Of a DNA stretch of 64,000 nucleotides, positions 19,563-27,041 are shown piece after piece. Location: assembly GCF_900215605.1 (NCBI RefSeq), contig NZ_OBEL01000001.1, forward strand, positions 1,674,001 through 1,738,000, read 5' to 3'. Both the position numbers and the translations under genes were made by a program. A model generated the notes under the pieces. The model saw only the letters and a list, made by a program, of their open reading frames with translations. It made no database searches and was not told where the DNA came from. The stretch is from Cohaesibacter gelatinilyticus. GTDB lineage: Bacteria > Pseudomonadota > Alphaproteobacteria > Rhizobiales > Cohaesibacteraceae. Every line of letters starts with the position of its first letter. The first letter of the stretch is position 1.

Positions 19563-19707
19563 GCGGCTATCCTCTTCTGAAATTATGGAGCTTGCAATCC
19601 TTGTGAGCCACCGAACGTAGCCAATTCCAAAGCCCATCTACAAAACCAATTCAGTTCCAGCCCTATCAACCCAGATTCAGTCGGGGACAGGGCAATAAAG
19701 GAGTGAT

Positions 19708-19995
19708 CTACTCGATCACCTTTGGAACCATGAAATAATTGTCTTCAGATGCCGGCGCATTACTGGTCACAATATCAGCATAGCCACCATCAGAGATCAC
19801 ATCACTGCGCTTGCGCATTTCCTGTGACACAACAGCGGTCATCGGGGTCACTCCCTCTACATCCACTTCATTGAGCAGCTCGACCCAATCGAGAATGGAG
19901 TTCAGCTCGCCTTTCAGGCTTTCCGCCTCGTCATCTGTTACAGCAACGCGCGCCAGACGGGCCACACGTTTAACCGTATCCTTGTCAATGGACAT
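19708..19995 (-). CDS. gatC: Asp-tRNA(Asn)/Glu-tRNA(Gln) amidotransferase subunit C
   Basis: The 95-residue small subunit that stabilises GatA-GatB. The family start is seen ([35 protein letters not shown]), then VDVEGVTPM, and the tail [20 protein letters not shown] lies ten bases before the ATG. First gene of the gatC-gatA-aroQ-gatB run, divergent from ruvX; the 289-base gap should hold both promoters. Confidence 0.96.
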   Translation of the reverse strand: MSIDKDTVKRVARLARVAVTDDEAESLKGELNSILDWVELLNEVDVEGVTPMTAVVSQEMRKRSDVISDGGYADIVTSNAPASEDNYFMVPKVIE

Positions 19996-20284
19996 GAATG
20001 ATCAAACCTTCCAGAAAATCGGACAGGATATAGTCGATCTATATCGCCTTTTATTCCCTCACGGGGATATCTCAAAGCCTATAGCACTTGATAAGATTCA
20101 AGCGCAACTCCCTGCAAGCTCTATTGCCGCCAATGCCTGTATTTTCCCCATTTGCTCATGAAAAGACCATCATCAAGCACAATCATCCAATCCCCAACCA
20201 GGCCAGAAAACTTTCCTTGCCATTTCTTCCTCACATGATAGAGGAAAGCAGCATTTTCCCGTCGCACAGCTCAAAGGAGCCATC

Positions 20285-20833
20285 ATGGCCCGCAAAAAGA
20301 AGAAAAAGCCACCAATGGATGTCTCCCTTCAGGTCCTGTCGGAAGGCATGAAATATGGCCAACGCCTGATCGGGTTGGATTTGGGCACCAAAACCATTGG
20401 CGTGGCCTTGAGCGATGGTGGACTGATGATTGCAAGCCCGATGGAAACCATTCGGCGCAAGAAATTCACGCAAGATGCAGAAGCCTTGCTGGATATCATC
20501 GAAAAGAACAGTGTCACAGGCATCGTACTTGGCATGCCCTACAATATGGATGGCAGCGAAGGTCCACGCTCTCAGGCCACACGAGACTTTGCACTCACTT
20601 TTCGCGAAAAATGCCCTTTGCCGGTGACTTTCTGGGATGAACGCCTATCAACAGTAGCGGTCACCCGCACATTGCTGGATGCGGACACCTCTCGTGCCCG
20701 TCGTGACGAAGTGGTTGATAAAATGGCAGCTTCCTACATCCTTCAAGGGGCATTGGACCGCATCAAACAAGGTTTTGAAGACGAGAGTTCACCCGATTTC
20801 TTCGAGCAAGAGAGCAATGATGGTGAAAGTTAG
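20285..20833 (+). CDS. ruvX: RuvX/YqgF-type putative pre-16S rRNA nuclease
   Basis: A 182-residue RNase H-fold protein, annotated as Holliday-junction resolvase RuvX or pre-16S rRNA nuclease YqgF. Motifs are [17 protein letters not shown] (first acidic residue, near residue 30), [15 protein letters not shown] and [19 protein letters not shown], then [20 protein letters not shown]. The N-terminus has a run of lysines (ARKKKKK). AGGAG is close to the ATG. It lies upstream of an AEC transporter and pyrB. Confidence 0.93.
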   Translation: MARKKKKKPPMDVSLQVLSEGMKYGQRLIGLDLGTKTIGVALSDGGLMIASPMETIRRKKFTQDAEALLDIIEKNSVTGIVLGMPYNMDGSEGPRSQATRDFALTFREKCPLPVTFWDERLSTVAVTRTLLDADTSRARRDEVVDKMAASYILQGALDRIKQGFEDESSPDFFEQESNDGES

Positions 20834-20845
20834 GCTGGGATAGCC

Positions 20846-20899
20846 TTACAAAATCAGCCAGAGAACGATAAGCAGCAGGATTGGAATCAACAGCAACAT
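20846..20899 (-). CDS. Candidate 17-residue hydrophobic peptide
   Basis: The frame encodes MLLLIPILLLIVLWLIL, entirely hydrophobic and long enough for one membrane span. It is preceded by GAGGACAAACT directly before the ATG, an excellent ribosome-binding site; a second GAGG lies eight bases further upstream. It is on the minus strand between convergent-looking ends of ruvX and the promoter region of the AEC transporter. Very small hydrophobic membrane peptides of this kind are known in proteobacteria. It could also be chance; conservation was not tested. Confidence 0.4.
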   Translation of the reverse strand: MLLLIPILLLIVLWLIL

Positions 20900-21077
20900 A
20901 GTTTGTCCTCAAACCTCCATGCATTTCCGGGATAGTAACGGATACCTGGATGCGCTATCGTCTAACCTCTCATCCTCTTTGAATGAAGAGGACATATCTT
21001 CACACCTCTTCCTCCAGCCCTACCATGCCGACCCCATCTCCATGCGGGCATCGACATTACAATTTTGAGAAAACCAC

Positions 21078-22004
21078 ATGTATCTGGTTGTCGAAGCCCT
21101 TATCCCTACCTTTTTCCTCGTCGGCCTGGGCCTCTATATTCGCCGTTCGGGATTCGTACCACAAGACCAGTGGGAAGGTCTGGAATCACTTTCATATTGG
21201 CTCTTTTTCCCGGCTCTGATCTTCAACGTACTGATCAACGCCAATCTAAAGAATGTACCATTGGGCGGTATGACAGCCACACTTGCACTGACGGTTATTG
21301 CAGCAGCAGTGCTGCTGCTAGCACTTGCTCCAGTCTTCAAAAATACATTGAGGATAGATGGTTCTTCTTATACCTCCATCTATCAGGGTGTTTTGCGCTG
21401 GAATGGCTTTATTGCTCTTTCCGTCGTTCAAAAGCTATATGGTGCAGATGCCATGGCACTGGTTGCCATTGCAATGGCCGCAATGATCCCGCTTATCAAT
21501 GTCATAGTGGTTGGAATTCTTGCAATCTTCGCCTCCAGCTCCAAGCCAAGTCTTGGAAGCGTCTTGATCAATATCTTCAAGAATCCACTAATTTGGGCAT
21601 CCATTCTGGGGCTTTTGGTCAATATGGCAGAAATCTCTCTTTGGGATCCACTCAAAACGACAATTGAAGTAACCGCGCGCGCTGGTCTTGCAACCGGCCT
21701 ACTGATTGTCGGAGCTGGCCTGCGCCTGCGTGATACATTCCCGCCAAACAAGGATATCTGGATCGGGACGTCGTTGCGTTTGCTCGGCATGCCGATGATC
21801 GCCATCGGCTTTGGGCTTTTCTTTGGCCTGTCAGGAGAAGTATTGGAAGTCGCAGTGATCTGCACCGCAGTACCAACGGCAATGAGCGGCTATGTGTTGG
21901 CCAAGAAAATGGGAGGCAATGCGCCGCTGTTAGCAGCAATTGTCACCATGCAGACCTTCCTGTCAGCCGCAACCATTCCGTTACTTCTGGCCTTTGTCAA
22001 ATGA
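21078..22004 (+). CDS. AEC (auxin efflux carrier) family transporter
   Basis: A 308-residue inner-membrane protein with about ten hydrophobic segments, arranged as two halves of five. Family features include the start LIPTFFLVGLGLYIRRSGF, LSYWLFFPALIFN, YQGVLRWNGFIALSVVQKLYG and the C-terminal AVPTAMSGYVLAKKMGGN with the proline-containing crossover. Bacterial AEC proteins export or take up organic acids such as malate or malonate; the substrate cannot be told. No neighbouring gene suggests one. Confidence 0.88.
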   Translation: MYLVVEALIPTFFLVGLGLYIRRSGFVPQDQWEGLESLSYWLFFPALIFNVLINANLKNVPLGGMTATLALTVIAAAVLLLALAPVFKNTLRIDGSSYTSIYQGVLRWNGFIALSVVQKLYGADAMALVAIAMAAMIPLINVIVVGILAIFASSSKPSLGSVLINIFKNPLIWASILGLLVNMAEISLWDPLKTTIEVTARAGLATGLLIVGAGLRLRDTFPPNKDIWIGTSLRLLGMPMIAIGFGLFFGLSGEVLEVAVICTAVPTAMSGYVLAKKMGGNAPLLAAIVTMQTFLSAATIPLLLAFVK

Positions 22005-22141
22005 TTGCATCCATTGATCAAAGGAATGGATAACAGAAATGATATTAGCGCTCATAACTGCGTGAGCATGCTTGCGAAGGGGAAAAATTCCGCCTATAGC
22101 TATATGTCTAGCGAATGACACCAAACGCTAGGATTTTTGAC

Positions 22142-23086
22142 GTGGATTTTCCCCATCGCCATTTGCTCGGCATCGCCGGGCTCAACCATTTGGAAATCAC
22201 CGCCCTGCTTGATAAAGCAGAAGAAGCGGTGAAAGTTTCTCAACAAACCGAGAAAAAAAAGGCAGTCCTGAAGGGCCGCACTCAAATCAACCTTTTTTTC
22301 GAGGCGTCCACTCGCACCCAAAGTTCCTTTGAGTTGGCCGGAAAGCGCCTTGGTGCTGATGTGATGAATATGGCGGTAAAGAATTCCGCTGTTTCCAAAG
22401 GCGAAACCCTGCTGGATACCGCCCTCACCCTGAACGCCATGCATCCTGACATTCTAGTGGTTCGTCATGCAGCTGCCGGTGCACCGCAATTGCTTGCCCG
22501 CAAGGTTGGGTGCGCGGTAATCAATGCAGGTGATGGCGCGCACGAACATCCCACGCAGGCACTTCTGGATGCCCTCACCATTCGCCGCCATAAGGGAAGC
22601 ATTCAAAATCTGGTTGTCGCTATATGCGGCGATATCCTGCATTCACGGGTTGCCCGCTCCAATATCATTCTGCTGAATGCAATGGGTGCTGAAGTTCGCC
22701 TGATCGCCCCATCAACATTGCTACCCGCGGATGTTGAAGCGCTGGGCGTCAAGGTTTTCCGGGATATGCGCAAAGGTTTGGACGGTACAGATGTCGTGAT
22801 GATGCTCCGCCTGCAGCTCGAACGTATGAGCGGTGCCTTTGTGCCAAGTGTGCGTGAATATTTCCATTTTTATGGTCTGGATGAAGATAAACTTCAAAAT
22901 GCCAGTGAGGACGCCATTGTCATGCATCCCGGCCCAATGAACCGGGGCGTAGAAATTGATTCTTCCGTTGCCGACTCTGGTCGATCGGTTATTCGCGAGC
23001 AGGTAGAGATGGGAGTTGCCGTACGCATGGCAGTGATCGAAACTTTGGCTGAGAATGCCTGCAAATTCAATGATAAAGGCGAGTAA
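22142..23086 (+). CDS. pyrB: Aspartate carbamoyltransferase catalytic subunit
   Basis: Joins carbamoyl phosphate and aspartate, the second step of pyrimidine synthesis. Motifs are [13 protein letters not shown] (carbamoyl-phosphate binding), [13 protein letters not shown] and [11 protein letters not shown]. The start is a choice: GTG 22142 has AGGA eight bases upstream and gives 314 residues beginning [10 protein letters not shown], like rhizobial PyrB; the in-frame ATG at 22115 would add nine residues but lacks a ribosome-binding site. The next gene, a degenerate dihydroorotase, starts seven bases after the stop, so the two proteins probably form one complex. Confidence 0.96.
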   Translation: MDFPHRHLLGIAGLNHLEITALLDKAEEAVKVSQQTEKKKAVLKGRTQINLFFEASTRTQSSFELAGKRLGADVMNMAVKNSAVSKGETLLDTALTLNAMHPDILVVRHAAAGAPQLLARKVGCAVINAGDGAHEHPTQALLDALTIRRHKGSIQNLVVAICGDILHSRVARSNIILLNAMGAEVRLIAPSTLLPADVEALGVKVFRDMRKGLDGTDVVMMLRLQLERMSGAFVPSVREYFHFYGLDEDKLQNASEDAIVMHPGPMNRGVEIDSSVADSGRSVIREQVEMGVAVRMAVIETLAENACKFNDKGE

Positions 23087-23093
23087 GGGTCCG

Positions 23094-24398
23094 ATGCCAG
23101 AGAAACAGCAAACTCCGTTCGCTCTAACCAATTGTCACCTGATTGATCCAACCACCAATCTGGACGAGATGGGGGCTATTCTGATTGAAGATGGCAAGAT
23201 CAAAGCCGTTGGCAGGGAAGTCGCAGCAAATTTGCCATCCGATATCCTGCGCATTGATGGAGGCGGTAAAATAGCCGCTCCTGGTTTGGTCGATATGCAT
23301 GTCACGACAGGCGAACCTGGTGCAGAACATCGCGAAACTCTGAAAAGTGTCTCCCGTGCCGCCGCTGCGGGAGGTGTCACTTCGATTGCCACCATGCCGG
23401 ACACCGACCCGGTTATTGATGATATTGCGCTTGTAGACTTCATCAAACGCCGAGCACGCGATACAGCCAAGGTTCATGTGCATCCTTACGCAGCCATGAC
23501 GCGCGGATTATCCGGAAAGGAAATGACTGAAATCGGCTTGATGCTTGAAGCAGGTGCAGTTGCCCTGACCAATGGCCGCAAAGCAATCACCAATGCTCAG
23601 ATCATGCGCCGTGTCATGATGTATGCCCGCGATTTTGACGCACTGGTTGTCCATCATCCGGAAGATCCGGATTTGGTCGGAAATGGCGTAATGAATTTGG
23701 GCGAAACATCCACTCGACTTGGACTACCCGGCATTCCGGCAGAAGCCGAGACAATCATGGTTGCACGTGACATCCGCCTTGCGCAACTCACCGGTTGTCG
23801 CTATCACGCAAGCCAGATTTCCTGTGCCGAAAGTCTCGACATCATTCGTCGTGCAAAGGAAAAAGGCTTTGATGTCACTTGTGGTGTTTCCATCAATCAT
23901 CTGACTTTGAATGAAAACGACATTGGCCTCTACCGAACCTTCTACAAGATGTCACCGCCCCTCCGTAGCGAAGATGAGCGTCTTGCCATGATTGAAGGCG
24001 TGGCAGATGGCACAATCGATGTCATTGTGTCTGCTCATGACCCGCAGGATGTGGACACCAAGCGTCACCCCTTTGCAGAATGTGCGGACGGTGCGGTTGG
24101 ATTGGAAACATTCCTCGCTGCAGGTCTTCGCATGGTTCATTCCGAGCAGCTGACCATCAGTCAGCTCATCAACGCAATGTCCAGTACGCCAGCCAGCTTG
24201 TTGGGACTCGATGCAGGTAGTTTGAAAATCGGATCGGCAGCAGATATCATCCTGTTTGACGCTGACTATCCATGGCTGGTTGATCGCGAAGATCTAAGCT
24301 CTCGCTCGAAGAATACTGCATTCCATCAAGCCCGTTTCTCAGGCAAGGTTCTGCAAACCTATGTTGCAGGACAGCAAGTGCATCATTACTCTCAGTAG
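23094..24398 (+). CDS. pyrC: Dihydroorotase-like protein, probably non-catalytic (PyrC'/PyrX type)
   Basis: A 434-residue protein of the class I dihydroorotase family, but with key metal-binding residues changed. The usual DxHVHxREPG is here DMHVTTGEPG, so the second His of HxH and the Arg are gone; the FxDDG segment is ALTNGR; and the DHAPH segment reads AHDPQD. The scaffold is otherwise intact (GAEHRETLKSVSRAAAAGGVTSIATMPDTDP). Such pseudo-dihydroorotases are known in Pseudomonas, where they are needed to assemble aspartate carbamoyltransferase, which fits the seven-base gap from pyrB. An active pyrC should exist elsewhere. Start chosen at ATG 23094 with AAGGG upstream. Confidence 0.88.
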   Translation: MPEKQQTPFALTNCHLIDPTTNLDEMGAILIEDGKIKAVGREVAANLPSDILRIDGGGKIAAPGLVDMHVTTGEPGAEHRETLKSVSRAAAAGGVTSIATMPDTDPVIDDIALVDFIKRRARDTAKVHVHPYAAMTRGLSGKEMTEIGLMLEAGAVALTNGRKAITNAQIMRRVMMYARDFDALVVHHPEDPDLVGNGVMNLGETSTRLGLPGIPAEAETIMVARDIRLAQLTGCRYHASQISCAESLDIIRRAKEKGFDVTCGVSINHLTLNENDIGLYRTFYKMSPPLRSEDERLAMIEGVADGTIDVIVSAHDPQDVDTKRHPFAECADGAVGLETFLAAGLRMVHSEQLTISQLINAMSSTPASLLGLDAGSLKIGSAADIILFDADYPWLVDREDLSSRSKNTAFHQARFSGKVLQTYVAGQQVHHYSQ

Positions 24399-24539
24399 AA
24401 TGTGCATGATCCGAATCGATCACCAGCAAGATATCCGAAACCATCTTGTTGGTGATATCGGTGAAAATTGCGATGCTGAAAAGCCCATCGCGCCAGGTGA
24501 TCCAAAAACAACAGCTATTGGGTCCAGGAGGAAACAGCA

Positions 24540-25235
24540 ATGCCCGATCCGATACATTGGGGCGTAGCCCTGCCCTATCTCTTCATGGCGTTGGCCTTTG
24601 GCTATCTCCTTGGTTCCACACCATTCGGTCTTGTATTGACCAAATTTGGGGGCATGGGTGATGTCAGAAAAATCGGATCAGGCAATATAGGCGCAACGAA
24701 CGTCTTGCGAACCGGAAGCAAGAAACTGGCCGCCCTCACATTGCTAGGCGATATGCTGAAAGGTACCTTGGCTGTTTTGATAGCGAAAGAATGGGGTCCC
24801 GATACCGCCTTATTGGCTGGCATGGGCGCTTTTCTTGGCCATCTCTTTCCGTTCTGGCTGAAATTCAAAGGTGGCAAAGGTGTTGCCACCTATATCGGTG
24901 TCGTTCTGGGTCTTTATTGGCCTGCCTTTCTGCTCTTTGCATTGGTTTGGCTGGCATGTGCTTATTTAACCCGATATTCCTCATTATCCGCTCTCATTGC
25001 CAGTGCGCTAACGCCTTTTGCATTGCTCGGCTTTGGAGAATGGCAACTGGCCGAATTGGTAGCAGTTCTCACCGCTCTGCTATGGATCAAACACAAGGCC
25101 AATATCATGCGCCTGTTGGACGGCACAGAAAGCAAAATAGGTCAGAATGACCAGCCAGCGGACGATGATGACGCCACTGACCAGGCTGAAAATCTTGCAA
25201 GCGATACCAGCAAACAGGATGGAGACAGCCTATAG
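24540..25235 (+). CDS. plsY: Acyl-phosphate:glycerol-3-phosphate acyltransferase
   Basis: Inner-membrane acyltransferase that makes lysophosphatidic acid from acyl phosphate and glycerol-3-phosphate. Of 231 residues the first 190 form the PlsY membrane domain with [11 protein letters not shown], the [17 protein letters not shown] motif, LKGTLAV, and [21 protein letters not shown]. The last 40 residues are an acidic, disordered tail ([13 protein letters not shown]) beyond the usual end. AGGAGG lies before the ATG. It is followed by dprA after about 100 bases. Confidence 0.95.
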   Translation: MPDPIHWGVALPYLFMALAFGYLLGSTPFGLVLTKFGGMGDVRKIGSGNIGATNVLRTGSKKLAALTLLGDMLKGTLAVLIAKEWGPDTALLAGMGAFLGHLFPFWLKFKGGKGVATYIGVVLGLYWPAFLLFALVWLACAYLTRYSSLSALIASALTPFALLGFGEWQLAELVAVLTALLWIKHKANIMRLLDGTESKIGQNDQPADDDDATDQAENLASDTSKQDGDSL

Positions 25236-25338
25236 GGTTTCACTCAAATCCATTTCCTTTTTGACTCTCGACCGAGATCATTTGCAGGGCATTTTTCCGC
25301 CCGGCAGGGCTGAATAACCCAGTCCGAAAGGCAATTTC

Positions 25339-26547
25339 ATGAGCCGAAAAAACATTTCCTCTACAAAGACAAATCACCAACCTTTCACACAAGAACTCGC
25401 TGCCAACCTAGTACAATCAATGGCTCACCGACTTAGCGATCAGCAACGCTTCAATTGGTTACGCCTGATCCGCAGCGAGAATATTGGGCCCGCAACCTTT
25501 CGTGATCTGCTCAATCATTTCGGATCGGCAGAAAAAGCTCTTGAAGCAGTTCCCACGCTCTCCGAGCGAGGTGGAGCCAAACGAAAAATCCAGATTGCAT
25601 CCAAGGAAGATACGGAACGGGAATGGGAAGCAGTCTACAAAACCGGAGCCCGACTGGTCGCACTTGGTGAGCCAGATTACCCACGAGATCTTACCCATAC
25701 CCATGCCCCACCACCAATTCTGACCATTGCCGGTCAGGAGCATTGGGCACAAAAGACAATTGTAGCAATCGTTGGTTCCCGCAATTGTTCTGCAAGCGGA
25801 TTGAAACTCACTCAGACATTAGCCAGTCAGCTTGGTCAAAATGATATTGTCGTTGCCAGTGGCCTCGCACGAGGCATTGACACCGCCGCCCACACTGCAA
25901 GCCTTGAGACGGGAACGATAGCAGTGGTTGCAGGTGGCTTGGGCAAGCTCTACCCCAAAGAGAATATCCCGCTTGCCCATCAAATATCCCATAACGGCAT
26001 GATCATATCCGAGGCACCATTCTCATGGCAGGCCCGCGCACAGGATTTTCCTCGCCGCAACCGGATCATATCGGGCATTTCAGCAGGAACATTGGTGATC
26101 GAGGCAGCCAAACGGTCAGGTTCGCTCATCACCGCTCGCTATGCCCTGGAGCAAGGGCGCGAAGTCTTCGCCATTCCCGGCTCGCCCCTGGATCCTCGAT
26201 CAGCCGGAACAAACCACCTTATCAAACAAGGTGCATGTCTGGTTACCCAAGTCGATGACATACTTGAGGCACTTGCGCATTACATACCGAAACCCAATTC
26301 CTCAAAAGCACTATTGGAAGAATATTCAGCCATCGAACCTGACCATCTGGAACCAGACTTGCAAATCGTGGAAATAGAGCGTGACAAGTTGGTCTGTAGC
26401 CTCAATCTGACACCAATTGCCATTGATGAGTTGGCACGCCTCACTTCGATGCCTCTCAACCAGATACAGATGATATTGTTAGAATTGGATCTGGCAGGAC
26501 GCTTGGAACGTCACGGAAATCAAACCGTCTCTCTTCGTCCGCAATAG
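25339..26547 (+). CDS. dprA: DNA-processing protein A
   Basis: Loads RecA on incoming single-stranded DNA in natural transformation. The 402 residues contain an N-terminal SAM-like helical region (about 30-110), the Rossmann-fold DprA domain with VAIVGSRNCSASG, VVASGLARGIDTAAHTASLETGTIAVVAGGLGKLYP and FPRRNRIISGIS, and a C-terminal winged-helix domain (about 340-400, LTPIAIDELARLTSMPLNQIQMILLELDLAGRLERHG). AAAGG lies before the ATG. Presence of dprA does not by itself show natural competence; it is near-universal in rhizobia. Confidence 0.95.
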   Translation: MSRKNISSTKTNHQPFTQELAANLVQSMAHRLSDQQRFNWLRLIRSENIGPATFRDLLNHFGSAEKALEAVPTLSERGGAKRKIQIASKEDTEREWEAVYKTGARLVALGEPDYPRDLTHTHAPPPILTIAGQEHWAQKTIVAIVGSRNCSASGLKLTQTLASQLGQNDIVVASGLARGIDTAAHTASLETGTIAVVAGGLGKLYPKENIPLAHQISHNGMIISEAPFSWQARAQDFPRRNRIISGISAGTLVIEAAKRSGSLITARYALEQGREVFAIPGSPLDPRSAGTNHLIKQGACLVTQVDDILEALAHYIPKPNSSKALLEEYSAIEPDHLEPDLQIVEIERDKLVCSLNLTPIAIDELARLTSMPLNQIQMILLELDLAGRLERHGNQTVSLRPQ

Positions 26548-27041
26548 AGCGTATATACTATAAGCACATAGATACCATCCGGAAGATAGAAACATCACCC
26601 GCCAACCACTTCGCATCCAATTTACTAGCATCCTTCAAAAATTGGCCCAAATATTCCGTAGATTTCTCTATACGGTTGGCTAATTCTGAATTCATTGCCA
26701 TTCCTGCACTTAAAAAAATCAATTCATATTAATTTATCAATATTTTCAACATTCTAATAATTTTTTCGATATAAGGAACACCCAAATGAAATTTAGGTTG
26801 TAGTAGTAAAAATACATCTTTTGAGTGACATTCCGTTTCTCCTCCTCCCAATTTCTTGTTGTGCGAAAGCAACACAATCGTCTAGGAACATCTCGACAAG
26901 CCTTGACCTTGGCATCAGGAAGGGTCATTTGACAGGACTAGGACGATAAGAATCATCTGCCAGATTGCGCGGTAGGCCCATGCTTTATGCCTTGGTTCGG
27001 CGTAATGATATGGCATCAGATTTTGAAGAGACGGATTTCAC
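26548..27041. other. A+T-rich intergenic region, dprA to topA
   Basis: 494 bases. It contains the small leftward frame at 26558-26695 and a very A+T-rich stretch at 26700-26820. The right end should contain the topA promoter. A 60-codon frame at 26746-26928 on the minus strand lacks protein-like composition and was not accepted. Confidence 0.4.
26558..26695 (-). CDS. Candidate 45-residue protein
   Basis: The frame reads MNSELANRIEKSTEYLGQFL, then KDASKLDAKWLAGDVSIF and a short end RMVSMCL. Its first 25 residues look like an amphipathic helix. AGGA lies seven bases before this ATG; another in-frame ATG is at 26701. A TTGAAA sequence and TATGAAT-like hexamer lie upstream in the A+T-rich stretch and could be a promoter. 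The last residues look less natural, so the frame may be a remnant. No family is recognised. Confidence 0.28.
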   Translation of the reverse strand: MNSELANRIEKSTEYLGQFLKDASKLDAKWLAGDVSIFRMVSMCL

